Below are positions 1 to 7,955 of a stretch of 57,099 bases of DNA, piece by piece. The notes under the pieces were generated by a model. That model did not search any database. It was not told the DNA's origin and worked only from the letters and a program-made list of their open reading frames with translations. The stretch covers positions 1 through 57,099 of the forward strand of contig NZ_JAFWFN010000024.1 in assembly GCF_017515565.1 (NCBI RefSeq), given 5' to 3'. This DNA comes from Halomonas sp. Its GTDB lineage: Bacteria > Pseudomonadota > Gammaproteobacteria > Pseudomonadales > Halomonadaceae. Both the position numbers and the translations under genes were made by a program. Every line of letters starts with the position of its first letter. Within the stretch, counting starts at the first letter, position 1.

Positions 1-68
1 GCACGCAGGCCAGAGCCACCGCCACCCACAATGATGGCGTCAAACGTCAGGCTACGAAGGTTAGACAT
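1..68 (-). CDS. sdhA: Succinate dehydrogenase flavoprotein subunit, N-terminal fragment
   Basis: Only the first 22 or so codons lie in the window; the gene runs off the left edge. The translation begins MSNLRSLTFDAIIVGGGGSG, which is the flavin-binding glycine-rich start of the SdhA subunit of complex II. It follows sdhD by 3 nt on the same strand, as expected for an sdhCDAB operon. SdhA holds the covalently bound FAD and oxidises succinate to fumarate on the cytoplasmic side of the inner membrane. The start ATG is at 66-68. Confidence 0.9.
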   Translation of the reverse strand, partial: MSNLRSLTFDAIIVGGGGSGLR

Positions 69-71
69 GTA

Positions 72-419
72 TCAAGCTCCCCACAGAATTTGAATGCCCC
101 ACACCAGGTATACGAAGATGGCCAGAATAATCAGCGTCTGGACACCTACGCGCAGGCGGGTGGACTTGAGATAATCGGTGGTGACAGTCCACAAACCGAT
201 CCAGGCGTGTGCTGCAATGGAGATAAACGCCAGCAGCGAGAAGATACGCATCCACGTTTGGCTGAACAGTCCGCTCCAGGCGTAGTAATCCAGGTTCGGA
301 TTGAACAGCAAATAAGCGACTATAAAGACCGTATAAAGGGCCAGAATAACCGCAGAAACACGCTGCATCAGCCAATCAGAAAGCCCGCTGCGGCCAAAGC
401 TAGTGATGTTAGTTACCAT
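72..419 (-). CDS. sdhD: Succinate dehydrogenase membrane anchor subunit SdhD
   Basis: The 115-residue protein has three hydrophobic segments (about residues 20-40, 55-80 and 90-113) and the position of an SdhD anchor, between sdhC and sdhA. With SdhC it forms the haem b and quinone site of complex II in the inner membrane. Its start overlaps the sdhC stop by 7 nt (ATGGTAA), so translation is probably coupled. Length matches the family (about 115-125 residues). The assignment rests on gene order plus the membrane profile, since SdhD sequences diverge fast. Confidence 0.93.
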   Translation of the reverse strand: MVTNITSFGRSGLSDWLMQRVSAVILALYTVFIVAYLLFNPNLDYYAWSGLFSQTWMRIFSLLAFISIAAHAWIGLWTVTTDYLKSTRLRVGVQTLIILAIFVYLVWGIQILWGA

Positions 420-802
420 ACCCAGACTCCTGCCAAAATGATCAGAACGGCACTAACCACGACAGTGATCTGTGCTTTTTTCACACCACCTTCAAGGGTT
501 ACGCCAATATCAGCATCCATTAACAGGTGTTTAATACCTGCGACAAAATGGAATGCTAAAGCGGACAACAACCCCCAAGCGATAAACTTGGCAAAAAAGT
601 TGTTGGCCAGCGCACTGCTGACGGCATCGAAGCCAGCCGGAGATGATAGGGATTTACCCAGCGCCCAAAAAGCGAAAATCAGGCCAACGAACAGGATGAC
701 ACCCGTGATACGGTGTGTAATCGACGTTAGCGCCGGAAGTGGGAAATGTATCGTATTTAAATCTAAGTTTACGGGTCGTTTGCTATTCACGGCGTTGTAC
801 AC
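413..802 (-). CDS. sdhC: Succinate dehydrogenase cytochrome b556 subunit SdhC
   Basis: The protein carries the SdhC hallmarks NSKRPVNLDL near the N terminus, the SITHR motif of the quinone region (residues 27-31) and HFVAGIKHLLMD (85-96) with the haem-ligand histidine, followed by a last membrane helix. It is the first gene of the minus-strand sdhCDAB operon. The reading frame opens with a GTG at 802, but an equally good GTG lies at 790, giving VNSKRPVN, which matches the usual start of pseudomonad SdhC. A purine-rich AGAGAG stretch lies just upstream of both, so the start is undecided by 12 nt. Confidence 0.93.
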   Translation of the reverse strand: MYNAVNSKRPVNLDLNTIHFPLPALTSITHRITGVILFVGLIFAFWALGKSLSSPAGFDAVSSALANNFFAKFIAWGLLSALAFHFVAGIKHLLMDADIGVTLEGGVKKAQITVVVSAVLIILAGVWVW

Positions 803-1278
803 ACTCTCTTGGCCCGCTCTGCGACTGTTCGGGCATGGCCCGAGCGGGCAGTGATTGCTGGAAGGGGCTCGGCCGTTGCCAAGTCGAGCACGACCACCTG
901 CCTGCCGGTCGCGCGCCGTGGATTATAAGAACCTTAGCCCCCGCTGACAAACTGAACTCAGGCTAGACTCGACCATGGTGCAAGATGATTACTACCAAAC
1001 CGAGTCGATTTTGCGTTGCAGCATAGCTATAGTGACAGGAGTTTGACGGTTTGATAAGTCTCCTAACGTATCGTCAACTCACTGGCACTTCTATAGTATA
1101 AACTGCCTAATCATCATATACAGAAATTATTCATAACAACAACACTTGTACAACCATGGCTGGCGAATAGGCTAATTGACAAAATGTTGCACGCTTCTAT
1201 AGTGGGCAGGCCTTTTCGCCGGCGCGGTAAGCGAAACAACGACTTTACGTCCCAAACCGAATTCGAAAGGAGGCCAGC
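803..1278. other. Divergent sdhC/gltA regulatory region
   Basis: This 476-base stretch separates the divergent sdh operon and gltA and has no convincing gene. It contains the gltA promoter listed separately and AT-rich sequence around 1080-1140 that could hold the sdh promoter, but I found no clear -10/-35 pair for sdh. The divergent arrangement with a long shared region is the same as in pseudomonads, where both units respond to carbon source. Confidence 0.5.
1176..1203 (+). promoter_or_regulatory. Sigma-70 promoter for gltA
   Basis: A perfect -35 hexamer TTGACA (1176-1181) is followed after 16 bp by TATAGT (1198-1203). Transcription would start near 1210, giving a leader of about 70 nt before the gltA ATG. 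The ribosome site GAAAGGAGG lies at 1264-1272. Confidence 0.65.
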
Positions 1279-2565
1279 ATGGCTGACAGGAAAGCGACAT
1301 TGACGGTAGACGGTTTAGAAAAACCGATCGATCTACCCATGTATTCCGGCACACTTGGCCCCGACGTCATCGACGTACGCGGCTTAGGTGCTGAAGGCCT
1401 GTTTACCTACGACCCCGGCTTCATGGCCACTTCTTCCTGCCAGTCCGCAATCACCTATATTGATGGCGGCAAGGGCGTACTGCTTCACCGCGGCTACCCC
1501 ATTGACCAGCTGGCTAAAGAATCTAACTTTGTCGAAGTTTGCTACACCCTACTCTTTGGTGAGCTACCCGACGACGAGCAGTACGCTGATTTCGAATCGC
1601 GCATTCGCAATCACACCATGGTTCACGACCAGATCAACAACTTCTTCAAAGGGTTCCGCCGCGACGCGCATCCTATGTCGATCTTGTGTGGCGTTGTGGG
1701 CGGCCTAGCAGCCTTCTACCACGACCACATGGACATTACCCAAGAAGAAGACCGCGTAATTAGCGCCGTTCGCCTCATTGCGAAAATGCCTACACTGGCT
1801 GCAATGTCGCACAAATATAATGTTGGTCAGCCCTTTAACTATCCGCGCAACGACCTGAGCTATGCAGAGAACTTCCTCTACATGATGTTCAGCAACCCTT
1901 GCGAAGAGTACAAAATCAATCCGGTATTCGCGAAAGCTATGGACCGCATCTTTATGCTGCATGCGGACCACGAGCAGAACGCCTCTACTTCTACAGTGCG
2001 CTTAGCAGGCTCTACCGGAGCTAACCCGTTTGCATGTATTAGCGCCGGTATTGCCGCACTATGGGGCCCGGCCCACGGCGGTGCCAACGAAGCCGTATTG
2101 AATATGTTAGATGAGATCGGCGAAGACTCTGAAGAAAATATTCAGCGCTTTGTCGATAAAGCAAAAGATAAAGATGACCCGTTCAAGCTGATGGGCTTTG
2201 GTCACCGCGTTTATCGCAACTTCGACCCGCGCGCCAAGGTAATGAAAGAGACCTGCGACGAAGTACTTGCAGAGCTGGGTATGGCTGACGATCCGCAGCT
2301 CAAAATTGCCAAGCGGCTTGAGCAGATCGCCCTGGAAGACGAGTACTTTATTGAGCGCAAGCTTTACCCGAACGTTGATTTCTACTCGGGCATTATCCTC
2401 AAGGCAATGGGCATTCCTACCAATATGTTCACCGTTATTTTTGCGGTATCCCGGACTATTGGCTGGATTTCTCACTGGCACGAGATGCTCAGTGAAAGCT
2501 ACAAAATTGGTCGCCCGCGCCAGCTCTATATTGGCCATGACCAGCGTGATTATCCTAAAAAATAA
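1279..2565 (+). CDS. gltA: Type II citrate synthase
   Basis: This 428-residue protein condenses acetyl-CoA and oxaloacetate to citrate, the entry step of the TCA cycle. The length equals the hexameric, NADH-sensitive gammaproteobacterial type II enzyme (427 in E. coli). The three catalytic regions are visible: [11 protein letters not shown] (His near 265), [13 protein letters not shown] (His near 306) and [15 protein letters not shown] (Asp near 363). The start is fixed by a strong AAAGGAGG site 6-7 nt upstream of ATG. It is divergent from sdhCDAB, so both TCA units share a control region, and it is followed by its own terminator. Confidence 0.98.
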   Translation: MADRKATLTVDGLEKPIDLPMYSGTLGPDVIDVRGLGAEGLFTYDPGFMATSSCQSAITYIDGGKGVLLHRGYPIDQLAKESNFVEVCYTLLFGELPDDEQYADFESRIRNHTMVHDQINNFFKGFRRDAHPMSILCGVVGGLAAFYHDHMDITQEEDRVISAVRLIAKMPTLAAMSHKYNVGQPFNYPRNDLSYAENFLYMMFSNPCEEYKINPVFAKAMDRIFMLHADHEQNASTSTVRLAGSTGANPFACISAGIAALWGPAHGGANEAVLNMLDEIGEDSEENIQRFVDKAKDKDDPFKLMGFGHRVYRNFDPRAKVMKETCDEVLAELGMADDPQLKIAKRLEQIALEDEYFIERKLYPNVDFYSGIILKAMGIPTNMFTVIFAVSRTIGWISHWHEMLSESYKIGRPRQLYIGHDQRDYPKK

Positions 2566-2600
2566 ATCTGCAGCCGTCAGGCGGATTTATAGGATGATGA

Positions 2601-2624
2601 AAGGCCACCTTCGGGTGGCCTTTT
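2601..2624 (+). terminator. Rho-independent terminator of gltA
   Basis: AAGGCCACC, a short TTC loop and GGGTGGCC form a GC-rich hairpin followed directly by TTTTGCG. It lies 35 nt after the gltA stop codon. Confidence 0.85.
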
Positions 2625-2688
2625 GCGTATATTTCGCCACCCCACTTATTGATATCGACAAAACCGACATCCACAAGAAAGGTGCTCT

Positions 2689-3570
2689 ATGAATACCATC
2701 AAAACCGTCGCCTTTATTGGTTTAGGCGTTATGGGCTACCCCATGGCAGGCCACCTCGCTAAACAAGGCTTAACCACCCGCGTGTATAACCGCACTCATA
2801 GTAAAGCTGAAGCTTGGGCCAAGGAGCATGGCGGCACCGCCCATGCTACACCTAAAGAAGCCGCTGAAGGCGCAGACCTAGTGCTGGTATGCGTGGGTAA
2901 CGACGACGACGTAAGGCAAGTCACCACCGGCGCTGATGGCGTATTAAGCACCATGACCAGCGGCAGCGTTCTAGTTGACCACACGACCGCTTCTGCGGAT
3001 TTAGCGTTAGAGCTAGACAATGCTTGCCGCGAGAAAGGCGTCGCCTTTCTAGACGCGCCTGTCTCTGGTGGCCAGCAAGGCGCTGAAAATGGCGCACTGA
3101 CGGTTATGTGCGGCGGTGAACAGCACCATTTTGATGCCGTAGCGCCAGTTCTCAACCACTATGCCAAGGCCGTGACGCTGATGGGGCCTGCTAGCAGCGG
3201 TCAGCTCACCAAAATGGTTAACCAGATCTGCATTGCCGGTTTAGTACAAGGTCTTTCCGAGGGCCTGCATTTTGCTGAGCAGGCAGGTCTTGATCAGCAA
3301 CAGGTTATCGACGTTATCTCAAAAGGTGCCGCTGGTTCCTGGCAGATGGAAAATCGCCACAAAACCATGATTGCCGATGAGTATAACCATGGCTTCGCGG
3401 TGAACTGGATGCGTAAGGATTTAGGCATTTGCCTAGAGCAGGCTCGCCGCCTGGATGCCACCCTTCCCGTCACCGCCCTGGTCGATCAATTCTATGCGGA
3501 CGTGCAGCGCATGGAGGGCGGCCGGTGGGACACATCGTCACTTTTAAAGCGGCTACGAAAGCCAGAATAA
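2689..3570 (+). CDS. NAD(P)-dependent beta-hydroxyacid dehydrogenase (3-hydroxyisobutyrate dehydrogenase family)
   Basis: The 293-residue protein has an N-terminal Rossmann fold with FIGLGVMGYPMA (residues 9-20), the substrate-binding signature LDAPVSGGQQGA (121-132) and the catalytic lysine in GQLTKMVNQ (K175, N179). These define the family that includes 3-hydroxyisobutyrate, tartronate-semialdehyde and glyoxylate/succinic-semialdehyde reductases; the substrate cannot be told from sequence alone. Ribosome site AAGAAAGG lies just upstream of the ATG. It is a single-gene unit between the gltA terminator and the tRNA genes; no neighbour belongs to valine or glycerate catabolism, so context does not narrow the substrate. 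Confidence 0.9.
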   Translation: MNTIKTVAFIGLGVMGYPMAGHLAKQGLTTRVYNRTHSKAEAWAKEHGGTAHATPKEAAEGADLVLVCVGNDDDVRQVTTGADGVLSTMTSGSVLVDHTTASADLALELDNACREKGVAFLDAPVSGGQQGAENGALTVMCGGEQHHFDAVAPVLNHYAKAVTLMGPASSGQLTKMVNQICIAGLVQGLSEGLHFAEQAGLDQQQVIDVISKGAAGSWQMENRHKTMIADEYNHGFAVNWMRKDLGICLEQARRLDATLPVTALVDQFYADVQRMEGGRWDTSSLLKRLRKPE

Positions 3571-3602
3571 CACTTGACTTTTTAGCGGCTCGGCCTGGAA
3601 AA

Positions 3603-3631
3603 GGGTTTTCCACACTATCTGTGGATAACCC
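3603..3631. repeat. Inverted pair of DnaA-box-like 9-mers
   Basis: Two arms GGGTTTTCCACA (3603-3614) and TGTGGATAACCC (3620-3631) form a 12-bp inverted repeat with one mismatch around CTATC. The right arm contains a perfect DnaA box (TGTGGATAA, the complement of TTATCCACA, 3620-3628); the left contains TTTTCCACA, one base off. An AT-rich tract follows (about 3685-3760). Binding by DnaA is inference. Confidence 0.5.
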
Positions 3632-3767
3632 TGTTCACAACCACTAGAAAACGTCCCACAATCGCCATGAACAGTGACCCAGCCTTAAATTGGTCATTTT
3701 TTAACCTAATGTAAGCTATTGATTTAATAGCTTTTAATTTAAATCGCTGATTTTTTAGGCTAACAAC

Positions 3768-3789
3768 AAGGGGTTGTGCACAACCCCTT
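3768..3789. repeat. Perfect 22-bp palindrome
   Basis: The sequence AAGGGGTTGTG is followed immediately by its exact reverse complement, with no loop. It lies in the non-coding stretch 3571-3938 between the dehydrogenase gene and tRNA-Glu. It has no U-tract on either strand, so it is not an obvious terminator; it could be a protein-binding site. The rest of 3571-3938 holds the DnaA-box pair and AT-rich DNA and no credible gene. Confidence 0.6.
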
Positions 3790-3938
3790 CGCTAGAATCG
3801 CAAAAGTGGACAAGTCAAGCACAAAATCACTCAAAAAGAGGCCGATATAGGGGAGAAACACAAATGACAGGCAAGCAAAAAGACCAACTCAGGGGCAAGA
3901 ACCCGTTGGCAGATTAACAGAACAAGAAATTGCGGAGG

Positions 3939-4014
3939 TGGCGTCCCATAGGGGGTTCGAACCCCTGTTACCGCCGTGAAAGGGCGGTGTCCTAGACCAC
4001 TAGACGAATGGGAC
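3939..4014 (-). tRNA. tRNA-Glu (anticodon TTC)
   Basis: The minus strand folds as a 76-nt cloverleaf including encoded CCA (3939-3941). The acceptor stem is GTCCC/GGGAC, the anticodon arm carries CCTTTCACG with anticodon TTC at 3978-3980, and the T arm contains GGTTCGAACCC. It is downstream of tRNA-Ala on the same strand, 39 nt away, and probably comes from the same transcript. Confidence 0.97.
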
Positions 4015-4053
4015 GTATCTAACCTGAGAACAATAACGTGCGATGCTCGTTAT

Positions 4054-4129
4054 TGGTGGAGCCTAGCGGGATCGAACCGCTGACCTCAACACTGCCAGTG
4101 TTGCGCTCTCCCAGCTGAGCTAAGGCCCC
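4054..4129 (-). tRNA. tRNA-Ala (anticodon GGC)
   Basis: The minus strand gives a 76-nt cloverleaf with encoded CCA (4054-4056), acceptor stem GGGGCCT paired to AGGCTCC, D arm AGCTCAGCTGGGAGAGC, anticodon loop ACTGGCAGT with anticodon GGC, and T arm GGTTCGATCC. It is the first gene of a two-tRNA unit with tRNA-Glu. Confidence 0.97.
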
Positions 4130-4151
4130 ACATGTCGTTAAGACGGAGCGT

Positions 4152-4180
4152 ATAATACTGATTAGGCTGACCTTCGTCAA
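4152..4180 (-). promoter_or_regulatory. Promoter of the tRNA-Ala/tRNA-Glu operon
   Basis: On the minus strand TTGACG (4175-4180) and TATTAT (4152-4157) are separated by 17 bp, with the -10 ending 22 nt before the tRNA-Ala 5' end. GC-rich bases (CGCTCCG) follow the -10, like the discriminator of stable-RNA promoters. Confidence 0.75.
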
Positions 4181-4197
4181 CCCTATCACTCACCGGA

Positions 4198-4235
4198 AAG
4201 CGCCAAACTCACCCAACATGCGGAATTTGGCGCTT
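4198..4235. terminator. Terminator-like hairpin downstream of gltX
   Basis: AAGCGCCAAA (4198-4207) and TTTGGCGCTT (4226-4235) form a 10-bp perfect stem just past the gltX stop. There is no long U-tract on the minus strand, so it may be a weak terminator or an mRNA-stabilising hairpin. Confidence 0.5.
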
Positions 4236-4246
4236 CCCAATAGGGC

Positions 4247-5725
4247 TTACAGTTCCCGGTACTCTTTTTCGAAGCGCTTGGCTTGCTTCTTGGATACGCC
4301 ACCTAATACTTCAATCGCATTTCGAAGCCGCGCACGGGTGACATCCGACCCCAAAATCGCCATGGCATCCATCACAGAGGTGCTTGACGAGCTACCCGTA
4401 ATGGCAATAAAGACCGGCGCTAAGAAAGCCTTCATTTTCAGCTCAAAATGCTCTGCTAACGCTTTCACTTCGGCTAACAATGCCTCTTTATCCCACGCAG
4501 GCACAGTTTCAAAACGCCATACCAAGAACTGCAGCAACTTCACCAGCGTTTCTTTATCAAGCTTAACGCTGTCAAAATCGTCTTCTGTTAAGGCGGGCAA
4601 CCCTGAGAAGAAGTGGCCTGCCAACGGCACCACCTGCGAGAGCGTTTCAACCCGCGGGCGTACCTGGGGTAGAATTTGCTTCACATAAGCATCATTAAAC
4701 GCCCATTCGCGCAGTGCTTGGAGCAGCGCATCGTCGTCCAGGTCTTCACGAATGTAGACGCCGTTTAACCAGGTCAACTTTTCCAAATCGAACACCGGCC
4801 CACCCAGCGATACCCGCTGAATATCAAACTCTGCCATCATATCGGAAAGACTGAACTTCTCCCGCTCATCCGGCATCGACCAACCCATGCGCCCCAGGTA
4901 GTTGGTCACCGCTTGGGGAAGGAACCCCATGCGACGGTAGTAGTTAATCGACGTTGGGTTCTTACGCTTGGAAAGTTTGGATTTATCCGGGTTACGCAAC
5001 AGCGGCATATGGCAAAGCTCAGGCATTTCCCAGCCAAAGTACTCATATAAAAGCTGGTGCTTCGGCGCTGAGTTAATCCACTCCTCCCCACGCAACACAT
5101 GGGTAATGCCCATCAAGTGGTCATCCACCACGTTAGCAAGGTGGTAAGTAGGCATGCCGTCTGATTTAAGCAGAATCTGCGCGTCCACCTGCGCCCACTC
5201 AACTTCAATAGCCCCGCGAAGCATATCCTTTACAACACACACGCCGGTGCTGGGTACGTTCATACGCACCACATAAGGCCAACCCTCTTGCTCACGGCGT
5301 GCCTGCTCGTCCGCATCTAGCGCTAGATCAACTGGCTTTAGTGCCAACTGCATCCCAGCCGCTTTACGGGCCTCTCGCAGTTCATCAAGCTCTTCACTGG
5401 TGCGATAACATTTAAAGGCATGACCGGCGTCTAGCAATTGCTGCGAATACTGGGCGTAAATATCCCCTCGCTCGCTTTGACGGTACGGGCCGTGGGGGCC
5501 GCCAACATCCGGGCCTTCATCCCACTCAAGGCCCAGCCAGCGCAGAGAATCCAAAATCATCTGCTCCGACTCAGGCGTAGAACGCACCCGATCCGTATCT
5601 TCAATGCGCAAAATGAACTGCCCGCCGTGTTGGCGCGCAAAACAGAGATTAAACAGCGCGATGTAAGCAGTTCCTACATGGGGGTCGCCCGTAGGAGAAG
5701 GTGCGATACGCGTACGTACAGTCAT
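4247..5725 (-). CDS. gltX: Glutamyl-tRNA synthetase
   Basis: This class I aminoacyl-tRNA synthetase charges tRNA-Glu. From the chosen start the 492-residue protein begins [18 protein letters not shown], containing the HIGH-type motif, followed by the RIEDTDR substrate motif and SKLSKRKNP, the KMSKS-type motif, then the alpha-helical anticodon-binding domain. The frame is open for six more codons upstream (to 5743), but ATG 5725 has a good ribosome site (AAAAGGAT, 8 nt spacing) and gives the family's standard N terminus. It lies next to the tRNA-Glu gene it serves, with the tRNA operon transcribed in the same direction downstream. Confidence 0.97.
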   Translation of the reverse strand: MTVRTRIAPSPTGDPHVGTAYIALFNLCFARQHGGQFILRIEDTDRVRSTPESEQMILDSLRWLGLEWDEGPDVGGPHGPYRQSERGDIYAQYSQQLLDAGHAFKCYRTSEELDELREARKAAGMQLALKPVDLALDADEQARREQEGWPYVVRMNVPSTGVCVVKDMLRGAIEVEWAQVDAQILLKSDGMPTYHLANVVDDHLMGITHVLRGEEWINSAPKHQLLYEYFGWEMPELCHMPLLRNPDKSKLSKRKNPTSINYYRRMGFLPQAVTNYLGRMGWSMPDEREKFSLSDMMAEFDIQRVSLGGPVFDLEKLTWLNGVYIREDLDDDALLQALREWAFNDAYVKQILPQVRPRVETLSQVVPLAGHFFSGLPALTEDDFDSVKLDKETLVKLLQFLVWRFETVPAWDKEALLAEVKALAEHFELKMKAFLAPVFIAITGSSSSTSVMDAMAILGSDVTRARLRNAIEVLGGVSKKQAKRFEKEYREL

Positions 5726-5962
5726 CAAATTATCCTTTTGCAATTAAGCGTGGCGATATTATACGCACCCTTTAGCTAACCAACAGCACCGTTAAGGGAA
5801 CGAGTTTCCCTTAAAAGCGTCAGACCGAATGCCTAAGAGTAATAGATTGCAAGATGCGCGTTAAAGCACAATCGCTTAGTATGGCGCTGTACCTATGATT
5901 CGTGTTCATGTTTGAAAATGCGACACACTATTTAGTAGACCATTTTCAGCATGTCCAGAGCG

Positions 5963-6007
5963 CCACCGTAAGCGGTGGAAGTACATCCAACGAGCTTTTT
6001 TAAGCTC
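5963..6007 (+). promoter_or_regulatory. Two inverted repeats upstream of the XRE regulator
   Basis: CCACCG-TAAG-CGGTGG (5963-5978) and GAGCTT-TTTT-AAGCTC (5992-6007) lie immediately before the ATG at 6025. They could be autoregulatory operators of the XRE protein or leader hairpins; the sequence does not decide. Confidence 0.4.
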
Positions 6008-6024
6008 ATCGATAGGAAGATGAA

Positions 6025-6549
6025 ATGGAATCGCTAGGCTCACGTATCAAGCAACTGCGGCTTAGGGCCAAGCTCAACAAAGCTGCCCTTGCACGTAAAG
6101 TTGGCGTATCAGATGTCACCATTTCCTATTGGGAGTCTGGGGCGATCAAGCAGATTGGCCATGAGCGCTTAGTGGCGCTTGCCGATGCTCTTGATTGCTC
6201 TTTGGCTACCCTTTTGGAAGGTGATAGCGCGCCCCAACTTTTAACCTTGACTCACACTGGTCCCCTCCCCTGGGAACAAGTGCAAGCAACCACCATTACG
6301 GTACCCAGCCACCTGCCGTTGAAAATTGACTGGAAAGCACCGTGTGTCATGGCAACTCCCGCTAGCGATACAGATTTTTCTCCGGTTGCGGCCGGCGACT
6401 TACTGCTGCTAGGCCCAACACACGTGTTTCATAAAGCAGGACATTACCTTATTCAGCGTGATGAACGCTTTATCATTGAGCATTTTTCAAAAGCGCCCAG
6501 TGATACGGCCATTCACGCTGTGCTGTTAGCCCATTGGTGCCCTGCCTAA
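6025..6549 (+). CDS. XRE-family transcriptional regulator with a C-terminal LexA/S24-like domain
   Basis: The 174-residue protein starts with a Cro/CI helix-turn-helix (about residues 5-60: RIKQLRLRAKLNKAALARK, then VSDVTISYWESG). The C-terminal half (about 95-170) has the layout of the S24 dimerisation domain of CI-type repressors, with VAAGDLLLL and a late GHYLIQRDE strand, but I see no clear Ser-Lys protease pair, so autocleavage is doubtful. Ribosome site ATAGGAAG lies just upstream. It is a single gene flanked by minus-strand genes, and its target is unknown; the two inverted repeats before it suggest self-control. It could be a domesticated phage-type repressor. Confidence 0.8.
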   Translation: MESLGSRIKQLRLRAKLNKAALARKVGVSDVTISYWESGAIKQIGHERLVALADALDCSLATLLEGDSAPQLLTLTHTGPLPWEQVQATTITVPSHLPLKIDWKAPCVMATPASDTDFSPVAAGDLLLLGPTHVFHKAGHYLIQRDERFIIEHFSKAPSDTAIHAVLLAHWCPA

Positions 6550-6569
6550 AGCATCTTACCCCTAGATCC

Positions 6570-7151
6570 TTAATTTTCTTCAACAACGATCACCTGGTCA
6601 CGCGTGCGTCTTGGTTCACTCCCCACCAAGAAGCGGCGTGAGTAGGTGGCCACCTGCCCCAAGCCATGGCGGGACTGGCTCACAAGCTCTCCCGTCAGGT
6701 GCTCTCCTTGGGTGCCAATGCGCGCTTGAACATCCCTAGGCTGCACGCTGGCTTCTGAAAGCTGAACCCGAACAATATAGCCGCCATCGGGCAAACCGCT
6801 CCCAGAACCAAAGGGCCCAGCACCGAACTGCCCATTCATAACGCTGGTGCGTGACTGCCAGCGCACGCGGCTTATCTCACGCTCAATGGTTACCTGAATT
6901 TGAGCGCCGTCCGGCAGATTTGTCTCGCCTTCCACCATCAAGCGGCGATCGGTACGCAGCGAAGCTTGCGTGGAAATAGCCACCTCTAAAGGCTCAACAG
7001 CCTCAACCACCTCTTCAGGCTGCTGCGGTGCGGCCTCTTCGCTCACCGCTTCAGGCTGTACCTCCGTCTGCTCCTCTTCCTGGCCACCGCAACCTGCCAG
7101 TAGCAAGGCACTCACTAGCACGATACTGATGCCACCTAGTGTTTTATGCAT
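6570..7151 (-). CDS. Putative lipoprotein of unknown function
   Basis: The 193-residue product has a lipoprotein signal peptide (residues 1-20) ending in the lipobox LLAGC, so Cys21 would be lipidated. An acidic Glu/Pro-rich linker follows (about 24-52) and then a beta-rich domain of about 140 residues that I do not recognise. Ribosome site GAGGAGT precedes the ATG. Glycine is not at +2 as a clear retention signal, and Gly-Gly after Cys suggests sorting to the outer membrane. It is a single gene convergent with the XRE gene. Acidic linkers are common in exported proteins of halophiles. Confidence 0.75.
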   Translation of the reverse strand: MHKTLGGISIVLVSALLLAGCGGQEEEQTEVQPEAVSEEAAPQQPEEVVEAVEPLEVAISTQASLRTDRRLMVEGETNLPDGAQIQVTIEREISRVRWQSRTSVMNGQFGAGPFGSGSGLPDGGYIVRVQLSEASVQPRDVQARIGTQGEHLTGELVSQSRHGLGQVATYSRRFLVGSEPRRTRDQVIVVEEN

Positions 7152-7333
7152 AGAGACTCCTCAACAGCGAAACCCAAGCTTACCACCGCATAGCATTCAC
7201 CACAGCGATTTAGATCGCAAAACACGCAAAGTGCTGCAGGGGTTTCTAACGAAAGGGTTATTTCTGTGGTGGTTGGTATGCAGACTATCTGAAAAGTACC
7301 TCGGTGAAGCACGGCAGAACCTTTAATGAGGTC
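7152..7333. other. Non-coding, start of gene-poor pocket
   Basis: I see no gene, tRNA or repeat here. It begins the 1.3-kb gene-poor pocket between the lipoprotein gene and dusA, whose recognisable contents are listed separately (small ORFs, hicA remnant, hairpins, predicted antisense RNA). Confidence 0.4.
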
Positions 7334-7429
7334 ATGAATAAGTTTGAACGACGGCTGCTTTGCAGGGTATTGCAATATGCGATTACTAGAGCATATCTAG
7401 GCCGGGGTTATCAGGGTTATAAATTTTGA
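7334..7429 (+). CDS. Possible 31-aa small ORF
   Basis: ATG (7334) to TGA (7427-7429) encodes 31 residues, basic at the start (MNKFERRLL) and Gly/Tyr-rich at the end (GRGYQGYKF). A GAGG element lies only 2 nt before the ATG, too close for a good ribosome site. It is not recognised and could be chance; it is listed because it sits in the same pocket as the better-supported 32-aa ORF. Confidence 0.2.
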   Translation: MNKFERRLLCRVLQYAITRAYLGRGYQGYKF

Positions 7430-7435
7430 CGCCAG

Positions 7436-7463
7436 AAAAACCTGGGGGTATAGCAACCCCCAG
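7436..7463 (-). terminator. Terminator-like hairpin, minus strand
   Basis: CTGGGGGT (7442-7449) and ACCCCCAG (7456-7463) form an 8-bp GC-rich stem with a 6-nt loop; on the minus strand it is followed by GTTTTTC. It looks like the end of a minus-strand transcript, yet no minus-strand gene lies to its right, so the gene it served may be lost. Confidence 0.5.
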
Positions 7464-7486
7464 ATTGAACGTTACGGGAGCAGGGG

Positions 7487-7615
7487 GGGAACAGCAGAGC
7501 ACTGATAAAAGAGCTAGAGCAAAATGGCTGGAAACTAGCCAGAATCAACGGCAGCCACCACCACTTAAGGCACCCTAACAGCCAGGTACAGTTACCACCT
7601 TTAATAAAAGCCTAG
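7487..7615 (+). pseudogene. Decayed hicA mRNA-interferase toxin remnant
   Basis: In one frame the sequence reads NSRALIKELEQNGW and then RINGSHHHLRHP, which is the double-stranded-RNA-binding-fold signature of HicA toxins, including the catalytic His in GSHH. The expected ATG position is GGG (7487-7489), inside a run of seven G, and the frame stops at TAG 7613-7615 before the usual C-terminal third. After a one-base shift, VTTFNKSLGG resembles the continuation of HicA, so at least one frameshift is likely. No hicB antitoxin is recognisable on either side. It is a dead remnant of a toxin-antitoxin pair. Confidence 0.7.
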
Positions 7616-7775
7616 GTGGTTGAAAAGAGGTGGACAAGACCTCTCCTATTTAAATAAAAACAAGCAGTCACAACCTACAGGCGAGGGGAATTCAAGTAAG
7701 AGGCTTTTTTGTTTTTTGGCCGATGGTCTGGGCGTGGCCTGTCAATAACCTGCGGATGAAAAATACCATATATGC

Positions 7776-7803
7776 TTGAATTGATTTTCTCATAGCCTAT
7801 ATA
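7776..7803 (+). promoter_or_regulatory. Candidate promoter for the 32-aa ORF transcript
   Basis: TTGAAT (7776-7781) and TATATA (7798-7803) are 16 bp apart; TATATA at 7800 gives 18 bp. Transcription would start near 7810 and leave a leader of about 200 nt before the ATG at 8015. Confidence 0.4.
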
Positions 7804-7840
7804 TAGTCTTTTACTGGCCGACAGAAATTTATTCTTCGGA

Positions 7841-7921
7841 CATGAAAAAGCCTCGGGTACCAGCCGAGGCGATTTATACTTTGATAAATCCCGAGATTAG
7901 GCAAGGGATCTAAAAGCTCAA
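7841..7921 (-). ncRNA. Predicted antisense small RNA ending at an intrinsic terminator
   Basis: On the minus strand GCCTCG and CGAGGC (7865-7870 and 7850-7855) form a stem followed at once by TTTTTCATG, a good intrinsic terminator. Upstream on the same strand are TTGTAA (7950-7955), a 16-bp spacer and TATATC (7928-7933) preceded by TG, an extended -10. A transcript of about 80 nt would run from about 7921 to 7841, fully complementary to the leader of the 32-aa ORF mRNA. No protein gene explains this terminator. Both ends are predictions from motifs only. Confidence 0.4.
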
Positions 7922-7927
7922 ATTCAA

Positions 7928-7955
7928 GATATATCAAAATTGACTCGTCTTACAA
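7928..7955 (-). promoter_or_regulatory. Candidate promoter of the antisense RNA
   Basis: TTGTAA (-35, 7950-7955) and TATATC (-10, 7928-7933) are 16 bp apart with a TG extended -10 element, on the minus strand. The -10 matches the consensus at four of six bases. Confidence 0.35.

Noticed and set aside
90-854. 254-codon plus-strand open frame
   Set aside because: It lies antisense to sdhD and sdhC, which have full family signatures; the translation is low-complexity and unlike any family, as expected for a shadow frame in GC-rich DNA.
3939-4129. tRNA genes as prophage attachment site
   Set aside because: No integrase, no repeated tRNA end and no phage gene is visible nearby; the flanks are ordinary core genes.
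6025-6549. XRE protein as part of a prophage or toxin-antitoxin pair
   Set aside because: No phage gene or toxin-sized partner adjoins it; the neighbours are gltX and a lipoprotein gene on the other strand.
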